From positions 930,001-994,000 of the forward strand of contig NZ_JAJISP010000001.1 in NCBI RefSeq assembly GCF_022132145.1: DNA of 64,000 nt, read 5' to 3'. This document shows positions 1 to 8,522 of this stretch, in pieces. Each line of letters opens with the position of its first letter. Positions within the stretch are counted from its first letter, which is position 1. Source of the DNA: Pseudomonas sp. MMS21 TM103. Its GTDB lineage: Bacteria > Pseudomonadota > Gammaproteobacteria > Pseudomonadales > Pseudomonadaceae. The notes beneath the pieces are model-generated. The model saw nothing but the letters and a program-made list of their open reading frames with translations, searched no databases and was not told where the DNA came from. Made by a program: the position numbers and the translations under genes.

Positions 1-1
1 C

Positions 2-307
2 GGCCTGATCAGCAGCCTGAAGGCCAACTGTTGCGAAGTCGGCCTGCCGACCACCGTCTCGATTCGTCCGGAAAAACTCACCTTCACCGACCGCCTTGGC
101 ACTGCCGGCAACCAGGTCAAGGCGCGCTTCGTGACCCGCCACTATGTCGGCGAATACATTCGCTACCACTTCGAGACCAGCGATGGGACCGAACTGGTGG
201 TGAAGAACCTGAACGACAGCTCGGCCCCGCAGTTCAGCCACAAGGATGAGGTCGCTCTGGCCTGGCTCCCCCAAGACAGCCAGGCGCTCGACCGACCAGC
301 TACTTAG
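2..307 (+). CDS. Polyamine-type ABC transporter ATP-binding protein, C-terminal fragment
   Basis: The 5' end of this gene lies outside the window; about 101 C-terminal residues are visible, ending at TAG 305-307. The fragment carries an SIRPEKL motif and the beta-rich layout of the C-terminal TOBE domain found in PotA/SpuF-like ATPases; the Walker motifs are not in view. The next genes are a periplasmic binding protein and two permeases on the same strand, so this is the energising subunit of one importer operon. The substrate is probably putrescine, spermidine or a related amine, inferred from the family of the partners. Confidence 0.8.
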   Translation, partial: GLISSLKANCCEVGLPTTVSIRPEKLTFTDRLGTAGNQVKARFVTRHYVGEYIRYHFETSDGTELVVKNLNDSSAPQFSHKDEVALAWLPQDSQALDRPAT

Positions 308-349
308 ACGACGCAATAACCACACAACTAAAAGCAATGGAGCACAGCA

Positions 350-1423
350 ATGGCTAGATCACTGACCACCCGCTTTTCCACATTCGCTTTGGCTGCAGCG
401 TTAGGCACGGCCACCTTCGCAGCCAGCGCTGAAGAAAGCCTAACCGTGGTCTCATGGGGCGGTGCCTATGGCGCGGCACAGAAAACCCACATGATCGACC
501 CGTTCCAGAAGGACACCGGGGTCAAGGTGCTGTTCGAGGATTACTCAGGCGGCGTAGCCGAGATGAAAGCCCAGGTCGAGTCCGGCAATATTCAGTGGGA
601 CGTGGTCGACCTCGAAGTAATCGACCTCGAGCGCGCCTGCTCCGAAGGCCTGCTCGAGGTCATCCCGCATGAGATCCTGCCGGCCGGTGTCGATGGTACC
701 CCCGCCGAGCAGGACTTCATCCCTGAAGCCCTGTCCAATGAGTGCGCAGTCGGCAATATCGTCTGGTCGGTCGTGTTCGCCTACAACAAGGACACCATCG
801 GTGGCACCGAGGCCGCGTCGATCAATGACTTCTTCGACACCAAAAAAATCCCCGGCAAACGCGCCATGCGCAAACGCCCGCAAGTCAATATGGAGTGGGC
901 ACTGCTGGCCGACGGCGTAGCTCCAGCCGAGGTCTACGAGGTGCTGGCAACCCCCGAAGGCCAGCAACGCGCCTTCGACAAGCTGGCCTCGATCAAGGAC
1001 GATGTGGTCTGGTTCGACTCCTGGTCGCAGGCCCCCCAGCTCCTCAACGACGGCGGGGCGGTTCTGGTGCAATCGGCCAATGGTCGCTTCTATGACGCCA
1101 TCCGCCAGGAAGGCAAGCCCTTCGTCATCGTCTGGGACGGCCACGTCTATGACCTCGATGCCTGGGCTGTACTGAAAGGCTCGCCGAAGAAAGACCTGGC
1201 CTTCAAGTTCATCGCCTACGCCACTGAATCCAAGCCACTGGCCGGCATGTCGGATGTTGCCTACGGCCCGACCCGCAAGTCCTCCACCCCGATGATGGAC
1301 CCTGCTGCTGCACCGCACCTGCCGACCGCACACCTGGATCAAGGCATCCAGGCCGGTTCGGAGTTCTGGGCGGATTACGGTGAGTCGCTCGGCGAGAAAT
1401 TCAACGAGTGGCTGTTGAAGTAA
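350..1423 (+). CDS. Extracellular solute-binding protein of a polyamine-type ABC importer
   Basis: 357 residues. It starts with a Sec signal peptide (basic start, Ala-rich hydrophobic core, likely cleavage after ASA near residue 27) and has no lipobox cysteine, so it should be a soluble periplasmic protein. The mature start, with a VVSWGG motif, is typical of PotD/PotF-like (SBP_bac_8) proteins. It captures substrate for the two permeases downstream and lies 42 bases after the ATPase gene. An AGCACAGCA-rich leader precedes the ATG with only a weak ribosome site (GGAGC). A strong hairpin follows the stop codon. The exact ligand cannot be read from the sequence. Confidence 0.85.
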   Translation: MARSLTTRFSTFALAAALGTATFAASAEESLTVVSWGGAYGAAQKTHMIDPFQKDTGVKVLFEDYSGGVAEMKAQVESGNIQWDVVDLEVIDLERACSEGLLEVIPHEILPAGVDGTPAEQDFIPEALSNECAVGNIVWSVVFAYNKDTIGGTEAASINDFFDTKKIPGKRAMRKRPQVNMEWALLADGVAPAEVYEVLATPEGQQRAFDKLASIKDDVVWFDSWSQAPQLLNDGGAVLVQSANGRFYDAIRQEGKPFVIVWDGHVYDLDAWAVLKGSPKKDLAFKFIAYATESKPLAGMSDVAYGPTRKSSTPMMDPAAAPHLPTAHLDQGIQAGSEFWADYGESLGEKFNEWLLK

Positions 1424-1433
1424 TACCTGCGTC

Positions 1434-1458
1434 TGCCCCTCTCCCGCAGAGAGGGGCA
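1434..1458 (+). terminator. Intercistronic stem-loop after the binding-protein gene
   Basis: A perfect 10-bp stem (1434-1443 with 1449-1458) closes a 5-base loop, between the binding-protein and permease genes. No T-run follows, so it is more likely an mRNA-stabilising or attenuating hairpin that raises binding-protein yield over permease yield than a full terminator. This arrangement is common in ABC importer operons. Confidence 0.6.
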
Positions 1459-1487
1459 CTGCCATTGCGCCGTCGAGGAGTCGCTGC

Positions 1488-2720
1488 TTGTCATCCCTTA
1501 CCACCACCGAAGCCGGCCAAGCCGCCAGCGCCCGCAGCAAGAAACGCCTGACCGCCTTTCTTTTCGTGGTGCCGTTGCTGGCCTTTATTCTCCTGACCTT
1601 CGTTGCGCCTATCGGCAGCATGCTCTGGCGCAGCGCCTATCACCCGGCCGTGGCCGAACTGATCCCACTGACCCTGGCGGAACTGAAGCGCTGGGACGGT
1701 AAAGCAGTACCCGATGACACAACCCTGAACATATTTGCTCGCGAGCTGAATGGTCTGGCCAAGGAGCGCCTGTCTGGCAAACTGTCCGAGGAGTTCAACC
1801 GCGCCTACACCGGGATGTCCAGCGTGGTCAAATCCACTGCCCGACGCATCGGTCGGCTCAAGCCCGAACAGCTTGAGAGCGAGGGCGCCAAGACCCTGCT
1901 GCAGGCCCATCGCAACTGGAGCAAACCCGAGGTCTGGCATGCCATCCAACGTGCGGGCAAGGTCTACACCTACGACTATTACCTGACCGCCCTGGATCTG
2001 GAACTGGATCCGGAGCATGGCATCCAGGTGCGTGAAGACACGCAGATCTACCTGCAGCTGTTCGGCAAGACCCTGAACATGGCGTTGATCATCACCCTGT
2101 TCTGCGCCCTGCTCGGCTACCCGCTGGCTTACTACCTGGCCGGCCTGCCGGAAAACCGCGCCAACCTGATGCTGGTGCTGGTATTGCTGCCGTTCTGGAC
2201 CTCCCTGCTGGTGCGTACTACGGCCTGGATCGCCCTGCTGCAGACCAACGGCGTGATCAATTCATTCCTGCTCGGCAGCGGCCTGATCAATGAGCCGTTC
2301 GAGATGCTCTACACCTCGTTCGCCACCATCATCGCCATGACCCATATTCTCCTGCCGTTCATGATCCTGCCGCTGTACAGCGTGATGCGCGGCATCGATC
2401 CCAGCTACCTGCGTGCGGCCATGTCACTCGGCGCCAAGCCGATTCCGGCCTTCGCCCGGATCTACTTCCCGATGACCTTGCCGGGCTTGAGCGCCGGCGG
2501 GTTGCTGGTGTTCATCATTTCCGTGGGTTACTACATCACCCCGGCACTGGTCGGCGGCACCGATGGGCAGATGATCAGCAACATCATCGCCTTCCACATG
2601 CAGCGCTCGAACAACTGGGAACTGGCCGCCGCGCTGGGCTCCTTGCTGCTCGGCCTGATTCTCGTGCTGTACTGGCTGTACGACCGTTTCGTCGGCGCCA
2701 GCAATATCAAACTGGGATAA
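1488..2720 (+). CDS. ABC transporter permease (PotB-like) with a large N-terminal insertion
   Basis: 410 residues. The start codon is TTG at 1488, supported by GAGGAG at 1475-1480 with 7-base spacing. One membrane segment near residues 24-46 is followed by about 140 hydrophilic residues, then by a standard binding-protein-dependent permease core of about five segments. The EAA loop that contacts the ATPase is visible near residues 305-330 (AAMSLGAKP, then a PMTLPG element). E. coli PotB is about 275 residues, so the extra length is the insertion after the first segment, presumably periplasmic. It pairs with the next permease, which starts 7 bases downstream. Confidence 0.87.
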   Translation: MSSLTTTEAGQAASARSKKRLTAFLFVVPLLAFILLTFVAPIGSMLWRSAYHPAVAELIPLTLAELKRWDGKAVPDDTTLNIFARELNGLAKERLSGKLSEEFNRAYTGMSSVVKSTARRIGRLKPEQLESEGAKTLLQAHRNWSKPEVWHAIQRAGKVYTYDYYLTALDLELDPEHGIQVREDTQIYLQLFGKTLNMALIITLFCALLGYPLAYYLAGLPENRANLMLVLVLLPFWTSLLVRTTAWIALLQTNGVINSFLLGSGLINEPFEMLYTSFATIIAMTHILLPFMILPLYSVMRGIDPSYLRAAMSLGAKPIPAFARIYFPMTLPGLSAGGLLVFIISVGYYITPALVGGTDGQMISNIIAFHMQRSNNWELAAALGSLLLGLILVLYWLYDRFVGASNIKLG

Positions 2721-2727
2721 GCAGACA

Positions 2728-3582
2728 ATGAAAATCCCCAGCTACTTTGGCTTCTGGCACCACCTCGGCGCCTGGCTGTTGAAAACCAGCTCCTGGATGG
2801 TGCTGTTGTTCTTGATCATGCCAATCGTGGTGATCATTCCGCTGTCATTTAACGTCGAGCCGTTCTTCAGCTTTACCGAAGGCATGCTCACCCTGCAGCC
2901 GGAAGCCTATTCGCTACGCTGGTACCGGGAAATCTTCAATGACCCGAAATGGATCCTGGCGATCCAGAACAGCTTCCTGATCGGCGCCTGTGCCACCGTA
3001 CTCGCCACCGTATTCGGCACCTGCGCCGCCGTTGGCCTATCCAGAGACGATATGCCCTACCGGCGCCTCATCACCGCCCTGCTGCTCTCGCCGATGATCG
3101 TGCCACTGATCATCACGGCTGCCGGGATGTTCTTCTTCTATTCCGACCTGGGTCTGGCCGGCAGCTACCTGGGCGTGATCCTGGCCCACGCGGCTCTGGG
3201 CACGCCCTTCGTGATCATCACCGTGACCGCAACCCTGACCGGTTTCGACTATTCCCTGGCGCGCGCCGCAATCAATCTTGGCGCCAGGCCGTTACGGGTA
3301 TTTTTCGACATCATCATGCCGCTGATCCGCCCAGGGGTGATCAGCGGGGCGCTGTTTGCCTTCATCACCTCGTTCGACGAAGTGGTGGTCATCCTGTTCA
3401 TGGCCGGACCGCAGCAACGCACCATTCCCCGGCAAATGTTCTCGGGCCTGCGCGAGCAGATCAACCCGAGCATCCTGGCCATCGCCACCCTGCTGATCCT
3501 GATCTCCATCGCCCTGCTGGTAACCATCGAGCTGTTGCGCCGCCGCGCCGAGCGCCTGCGGGGCGTCGAGTTGATCGAATGA
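2728..3582 (+). CDS. ABC transporter permease (PotC/PotI-like)
   Basis: 284 residues, the normal length for PotC-type inner-membrane permeases. It has about six hydrophobic segments and a clear EAA loop (AAINLGARPLRVF then MPLIRPG) around residues 180-205. It forms the second half of the membrane channel with the preceding permease. It starts 7 bases after that gene and is the last gene of the importer operon. The C-terminus is Arg-rich. Confidence 0.88.
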   Translation: MKIPSYFGFWHHLGAWLLKTSSWMVLLFLIMPIVVIIPLSFNVEPFFSFTEGMLTLQPEAYSLRWYREIFNDPKWILAIQNSFLIGACATVLATVFGTCAAVGLSRDDMPYRRLITALLLSPMIVPLIITAAGMFFFYSDLGLAGSYLGVILAHAALGTPFVIITVTATLTGFDYSLARAAINLGARPLRVFFDIIMPLIRPGVISGALFAFITSFDEVVVILFMAGPQQRTIPRQMFSGLREQINPSILAIATLLILISIALLVTIELLRRRAERLRGVELIE

Positions 3583-3866
3583 GCCGCTCACGCTTTAACT
3601 AAGCACTCTGCGCTTTCGCCGCCACACCGCCTGGGCTTAGAATCGACGTTCTCCTGCCCCACCCCAGGCGGATTTTTGAGCCCAGCCGAGCCGGCGCCGA
3701 CCCCGCGCCAACCTCCGCCCCAGCCCGGCAAATGGTCACTTCCGTTTGCCATGGGCCTGAACCCAGCTCAACATACGCACCAACAGCCCGTTGCGCGCCC
3801 AGTGCTGTCGCCCACACGATCACCACTGAACGCGCGACCTGAACAGCCTCTGCAGGACTTATCGCC
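3583..3866. other. Intergenic region upstream of ilvD
   Basis: 284 bases with no credible gene. It holds a 9-bp inverted repeat (3627-3635 with 3663-3671) with a 27-base loop, followed by ATTTTTG, which could end the importer operon transcript. A possible -10 element (TAGAAT, 3638-3643) lies inside the loop, with no good -35 element. The ilvD promoter is expected somewhere here. Confidence 0.4.
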
Positions 3867-5714
3867 ATGCCTGATTACCGTTCGAAAACCTCCACCCACG
3901 GCCGCAACATGGCCGGCGCCCGGGCCCTCTGGCGTGCCACCGGGATGAAGGACGAGGACTTCAAGAAGCCGATCATCGCCATCGCCAACTCCTTCACCCA
4001 GTTCGTGCCCGGCCACGTGCACCTGAAGGACATGGGCCAACTGGTCGCCCGCGAGATCGAACGCGCTGGCGGCGTGGCCAAGGAATTCAACACCATCGCC
4101 GTCGATGACGGCATCGCCATGGGTCACGACGGCATGCTCTATTCGCTGCCCAGCCGCGAGATCATCGCCGACTCCGTGGAATACATGGTCAACGCCCATT
4201 GCGCCGACGCCATTGTGTGTATTTCCAACTGCGACAAGATCACCCCCGGCATGCTGCTGGCATCGCTGCGCCTGAACATCCCGGTGATCTTCGTCTCCGG
4301 CGGGCCGATGGAAGCTGGCAAGACCAAGCTGGCCAGCCACGGCCTGGACCTGGTCGACGCCATGGTGATCGCCGCCGACGACAGCGCCTCCGACGAGAAG
4401 GTCGCCGAATACGAGCGCAGCGCCTGCCCAACCTGCGGCAGCTGCTCCGGCATGTTTACCGCCAACTCGATGAACTGCCTGATGGAAGCCTTAGGGCTCG
4501 CCCTACCGGGCAACGGCTCGACCCTGGCCACCCACAGCGACCGCGAACAGCTGTTCCTGCAAGCCGGGCGTACCGCCGTCGAGCTGTGCAAACGCTACTA
4601 CGGTGAAGGCGACGAGTCGGTGCTGCCACGCAACATCGCCAACTTCAAGGCGTTCGAGAACGCCATGACCTTGGACATTGCCATGGGTGGTTCAACCAAC
4701 ACCATCCTGCACCTGCTGGCCGCCGCCCAGGAAGGCGAGATCGCTTTCGACCTGCGCGATATCGACCGTCTTTCGCGCAAAGTGCCGCAGCTGTGCAAGG
4801 TCGCGCCGAACATCCAGAAGTACCACATGGAAGACGTCCACCGCGCCGGCGGCATCTTCAGCATCCTCGGCTCCCTGGCCCGCGGCGGCCTGCTGCACAC
4901 CGACCTGCCGACCGTGCACAGCAAGTCCATGGCCGAAGCCATCGCCAAGTGGGACATCACCCAGACCGACGATGAGGCCGTGCACACCTTCTTCCGCGCC
5001 GGCCCGGCTGGCATCCCGACCCAGACCGCGTTCAGCCAGAGCACCCGCTGGGACACGGTCGATGACGACCGAGAGAACGGCTGCATCCGCAGCGTCGAGC
5101 ATGCCTACTCGCAAGAAGGCGGCCTGGCCGTGCTCTACGGCAATATCGCCGTCGATGGCTGCGTGGTGAAGACCGCCGGGGTGGACGAGTCGATCCATGT
5201 CTTCGAAGGCAACGCGAAAATCTTCGAAAGCCAGGACAGCGCCGTGCGCGGCATCCTCGCCGACGAAGTGCAGGCCGGCGACATCGTCATCATCCGCTAC
5301 GAAGGCCCGAAAGGCGGTCCGGGCATGCAGGAAATGCTCTACCCGACCTCGTACCTGAAGTCCAAGGGCCTGGGCAAAGCCTGCGCCCTGCTCACCGACG
5401 GGCGCTTCTCCGGCGGCACCTCGGGCCTGTCGATCGGCCACGCCTCGCCGGAGGCCGCCGCGGGCGGCGCCATCGGCCTGGTGCGCCAAGGCGACAAGAT
5501 CCTGATCAACATCCACGAGCGCTCGATCAACCTGTTGATCAGCGACGAAGAACTGGCCGCACGCCGGGTGGAACAGGACCAGAAGGGCTGGAAGCCGGTG
5601 GAAAACCGTCCACGCAAGGTGACCACCGCGCTCAAGGCCTACGCCCTGCTCGCCACCAGCGCCGACAAGGGTGCGGTACGCGACAAGGCATTGCTGGACA
5701 AACTGGTGCCCTGA
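3867..5714 (+). CDS. ilvD: Dihydroxy-acid dehydratase
   Basis: 615 residues, matching the usual length (616 in E. coli). The enzyme dehydrates 2,3-dihydroxy-3-methyl acids to 2-keto acids, the shared third step of valine and isoleucine synthesis and a precursor step for leucine, and acts in the cytoplasm. Iron-sulfur cluster and metal ligands are visible in [10 protein letters not shown] near residue 122 and in [18 protein letters not shown] near residue 190. The C-terminal [14 protein letters not shown] motif is also characteristic. It stands alone and ends at a strong terminator. Confidence 0.97.
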   Translation: MPDYRSKTSTHGRNMAGARALWRATGMKDEDFKKPIIAIANSFTQFVPGHVHLKDMGQLVAREIERAGGVAKEFNTIAVDDGIAMGHDGMLYSLPSREIIADSVEYMVNAHCADAIVCISNCDKITPGMLLASLRLNIPVIFVSGGPMEAGKTKLASHGLDLVDAMVIAADDSASDEKVAEYERSACPTCGSCSGMFTANSMNCLMEALGLALPGNGSTLATHSDREQLFLQAGRTAVELCKRYYGEGDESVLPRNIANFKAFENAMTLDIAMGGSTNTILHLLAAAQEGEIAFDLRDIDRLSRKVPQLCKVAPNIQKYHMEDVHRAGGIFSILGSLARGGLLHTDLPTVHSKSMAEAIAKWDITQTDDEAVHTFFRAGPAGIPTQTAFSQSTRWDTVDDDRENGCIRSVEHAYSQEGGLAVLYGNIAVDGCVVKTAGVDESIHVFEGNAKIFESQDSAVRGILADEVQAGDIVIIRYEGPKGGPGMQEMLYPTSYLKSKGLGKACALLTDGRFSGGTSGLSIGHASPEAAAGGAIGLVRQGDKILINIHERSINLLISDEELAARRVEQDQKGWKPVENRPRKVTTALKAYALLATSADKGAVRDKALLDKLVP

Positions 5715-5732
5715 CGCGCCACGCCCACCCAG

Positions 5733-5762
5733 AAGCCCGGCCTAGTGCCGGGCTTTTGTTTT
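5733..5762 (+). terminator. Rho-independent terminator of ilvD
   Basis: A 9-bp GC-rich stem, AAGCCCGGC (5733-5741) with GCCGGGCTT (5747-5755), has a 5-base loop and is followed by TTGTTTT. It begins 19 bases after the ilvD stop codon. Confidence 0.88.
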
Positions 5763-5770
5763 CAGGCCCG

Positions 5771-5829
5771 AGGGTCTGTTGCCGTTTCGTTGCGAGCCGC
5801 GTTGCCGCGACGAAACGGCAACAGACCCT
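5771..5829. repeat. Perfect 20-bp inverted repeat
   Basis: AGGGTCTGTTGCCGTTTCGT (5771-5790) is exactly complementary to 5810-5829, with a 19-base spacer. The right arm runs into the stop codon of the minus-strand yitT-like gene. It may act as a strong transcript end for that gene, or be a copy of a dispersed palindromic repeat. Confidence 0.85.
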
Positions 5830-6475
5830 AGCTCACGCCCATGTAGCGCCCGGCGCGGTGATTGATCGCCAGCACCATGTTCAGCGCCACCGCGCCGAGG
5901 ATCGACAGGGCGACCTTGTCCAGCGGCACGATGAACACCGCCGCCAGCACGATAGTCACGTCGATAGCCATCTGGATCTTGCCGGCGCGCAGGCCGAAGC
6001 GGTCCTGCAAGAACAGCGCGAGGATATTCACCCCCCCCAGGCTGGCGCGATGACGGAACAGCATCAACAGCCCCAGGCCCATGGCGAAACCGCCGAACAG
6101 GGCCGCGTAGACCACGTTCAGCTGGGCGAAGCCGATCCACTGCGGGGTCAGTTCGGCCAGCAGCGACACCAGGCCGACCGCGCAGAAGGTGCGCAAGGTG
6201 AACTGCCAGCCCATCTGCCAGATGGCCAGGGCATAGAACGGCAGATTGATCAGGAAGAACGACCAGCCAAATGACCAGCCGAGCAGGTACTTGAGCAGGA
6301 AGGCGATACCCACGGTACCGCCGGTCAGCAGCCCCGCATGGCCATACAAGGCGATACCCAGTGCGACCATCATGGTGCCCATCAGCAGCGCCAGGGCATC
6401 CTCCCACAGTGGGTGACGCATGAAAATCGCGGCGATGGCATCCGCCTGAGGGCTGTCGGAGTCGACTCCACGCAT
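5828..6475 (-). CDS. YitT-family membrane protein
   Basis: 215 residues from the ATG at 6475. A longer reading from a TTG at 6553 adds 26 polar residues that look like non-coding sequence. About five or six hydrophobic segments make this an integral inner-membrane protein; motifs such as GGTVGIAFLLKY and LGGVNILALFLQDRFG fit the YitT/DUF161 family. Its function is unknown, though some relatives are suggested transporters. It is not closely coupled to folA, which lies 127 bases away and is read in the same direction. Confidence 0.75.
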   Translation of the reverse strand: MRGVDSDSPQADAIAAIFMRHPLWEDALALLMGTMMVALGIALYGHAGLLTGGTVGIAFLLKYLLGWSFGWSFFLINLPFYALAIWQMGWQFTLRTFCAVGLVSLLAELTPQWIGFAQLNVVYAALFGGFAMGLGLLMLFRHRASLGGVNILALFLQDRFGLRAGKIQMAIDVTIVLAAVFIVPLDKVALSILGAVALNMVLAINHRAGRYMGVS

Positions 6476-6602
6476 GCTGTATGACCTGTGATTGCTGTTG
6501 CAGGAGGGCCAAGCATAGCCCTGTCGTGCGCGCCCCGAATTGGCTGGGGTCAAGAAAACGGCAGAGCGCGGCGCCTCACTTCAGGCGCCACGCTCGATAC
6601 AC

Positions 6603-7115
6603 TCAACGCCGTGTCCAGGTCTCGAAGGTGTAGGCCGGTGATTGCGCCAAAGGCGCAAAGGTCTCGGCAGCCGTACGCTGCCAGGCGGCGGCGTCGAACT
6701 CGGGAAACCAGGCATCGCCCTCGGGGCTTATATCGACCCGGGTCAGATACAGCCGCGCGGCCAGTGGCAGCGCCTGTTGGTAGAGCTGCGCACCGCCGAT
6801 CAGCATCAGTTCGTCGACACCCTGCTCGCGCGCCCACTGCTCGGCACGCACGATGGCCGCCTCGAGCGAAGCGAAGACTTCCGCGCCGTCGAACTGCAAG
6901 CCGGGCTGGCGACTGACCACCAGATTGAGCCGGCCCGGCAAGGGCCGGCCGAGCGAGTCCCAGGTCTTGCGACCCATGATGATCGGCTTGCCCAGGGTCA
7001 GCGCCTTGAAGTGTTTGAGGTCCGCCGGCAGGTGCCAGGGCAGTTGATTAGCGCGGCCAATCACGCGGTTCTGCGCGAGGGCGGCGATCAGGCAGAGGGG
7101 GAGAGTGTTTTTCAT
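6603..7115 (-). CDS. folA: Dihydrofolate reductase
   Basis: 170 residues. It reduces dihydrofolate to tetrahydrofolate with NADPH and so recycles the dihydrofolate made by ThyA, which is encoded in this window at 17542-18336. The substrate-binding motif LPWHLPADL follows the start, then GRKTWDSLGRPLPGR for NADPH binding and LIGGAQLYQQAL near the C-terminus; all are standard FolA features. The ATG overlaps the stop of the upstream diguanylate cyclase gene by ATGA, so the two are probably translated from one message. Confidence 0.96.
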   Translation of the reverse strand: MKNTLPLCLIAALAQNRVIGRANQLPWHLPADLKHFKALTLGKPIIMGRKTWDSLGRPLPGRLNLVVSRQPGLQFDGAEVFASLEAAIVRAEQWAREQGVDELMLIGGAQLYQQALPLAARLYLTRVDISPEGDAWFPEFDAAAWQRTAAETFAPLAQSPAYTFETWTRR

Positions 7116-8344
7116 AGGCGCGAGAATACCGACTCCGCGGCGATCATTGAAGCCTTCCCTCCGTTCACCTGACCGTCCTGGCGCTTGCCGACCACGCGGT
7201 TACGCCCCTGCTCCTTGGCCAGGTACAGCGCGACATCCGCCAGACGCAAGGTATCGCTCAGGCTCTGATGAGGTTGCGGAGTGAGGTAGGCCATGCCGAT
7301 GCTGAGCGTGACCACGCCGGCTGCATCCGAACAGGCATGGCTCAGGCCCAGAGCCTCGATAGCGCTGCGGATATCCTCCAGGATCGCCAGCAGCTGGTCT
7401 TCACCCAGGCCATACCAGAGACCCACAAACTCCTCGCCGCCATAGCGCGCCGTACAATCCAGCGGCCGCCGGGCATGCTCGCCGATCACCCGAGCAACCT
7501 GGCGCAACGCCTCGTCACCCGCGGCATGCCCATAGTGATCGTTGTAGCGCTTGAAGAAGTCCACATCCATCATCACCACACCCAGCGCCTGCTTTTCCCG
7601 CTGAGCCTGACGCCAGCTGCGCTCGGCACGCTCGGTGAAGGCGCGACGGTTAAGCAACCCGGTGAGGAAGTCCTTCTCGGCAAGGTCCTGCAACAGGCCA
7701 TGGGCGAGGAAGTTCTGCCGCGTGGCATATTCCAGGGAATAGCAGCCCACCGAGCCGATAATATTGGCCAAGGCCAGAAACAGGGCATTGCTCAGCAGCA
7801 GTTCGCCCGCCAGGCCAATGCTCAGCTCCACGGCCAGATACGCCAGAAAGGTCAGCCAGCCGCATAGCACGGCAGTGGTACAACGTAGACCGGTCAGGAA
7901 ATAGAAAAACACCGTGACCAGGATGATGCCCTCGTAGGGCAGAGCAAAGCCGTGATAGCGGGCCAAACCAATGATACCCGCCACCGCCAGCCCGCAGACT
8001 AGCGCCACAATGCCGCCGATCAGCTGCAGGTGGTCGCGCAGCCCACGCCGATAGGTGGCCAGCCAAGCCAGGAGCAGCAGCGGCTGCATCAGCCCCAAAC
8101 GCAGGGCGAGTATCCGGCCACGCAGTGGGTCCGGCAGGCCGATCGCATCCAGCACCACAAACAGCAGCGCCAGCAACATGGCCACCAACAACGCCCAGCG
8201 CATGCGGCGCAGGAACACATTGGCGTGATAGCGCTTGAACGCCTGCTCCAGTTCACCGTCAAAACCAAGTGCCCGAAAGCCCTGCTGATGCTGACGCAGG
8301 TAGGGAGAATCCTGATTGACCCACTCCAGGTGCGGTAATTTCAC
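7112..8344 (-). CDS. Membrane-bound diguanylate cyclase (GGDEF domain)
   Basis: 410 residues from a GTG start. Roughly residues 50-210 hold about six hydrophobic segments, likely a membrane sensor. A GGDEF domain fills the C-terminal half: it opens with DFLTGLLNRRAF, has a MMDVDFFKRYND metal site and a GGEEF active site. RPLD lies five residues before GGEEF, the spacing of the allosteric inhibitory I-site, so an active, product-inhibited c-di-GMP synthase is expected. No EAL domain is present. It overlaps folA by 4 bases. The signal sensed is unknown. Confidence 0.92.
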   Translation of the reverse strand: MKLPHLEWVNQDSPYLRQHQQGFRALGFDGELEQAFKRYHANVFLRRMRWALLVAMLLALLFVVLDAIGLPDPLRGRILALRLGLMQPLLLLAWLATYRRGLRDHLQLIGGIVALVCGLAVAGIIGLARYHGFALPYEGIILVTVFFYFLTGLRCTTAVLCGWLTFLAYLAVELSIGLAGELLLSNALFLALANIIGSVGCYSLEYATRQNFLAHGLLQDLAEKDFLTGLLNRRAFTERAERSWRQAQREKQALGVVMMDVDFFKRYNDHYGHAAGDEALRQVARVIGEHARRPLDCTARYGGEEFVGLWYGLGEDQLLAILEDIRSAIEALGLSHACSDAAGVVTLSIGMAYLTPQPHQSLSDTLRLADVALYLAKEQGRNRVVGKRQDGQVNGGKASMIAAESVFSRL

Positions 8345-8522
8345 GATGGCACTCGCTTTTATTGTTGGGCCTTGGGCGGTCGATACAACTGGATTCGGCA
8401 GAAATCGCAGCGACTGGCCACCAGCCTAGCCGGACTGACAAAAGAGTACACGTCCTTACTGCCGTGCCATCAATAGGCCGCTGCGGTTATCCTCTGTTTT
8501 CCACTCCCCTACGGAACGCCGT

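Noticed and set aside
3599..3868. Minus-strand 89-codon frame upstream of ilvD
   Set aside because: No ribosome site or homology, and it covers the expected ilvD promoter region.
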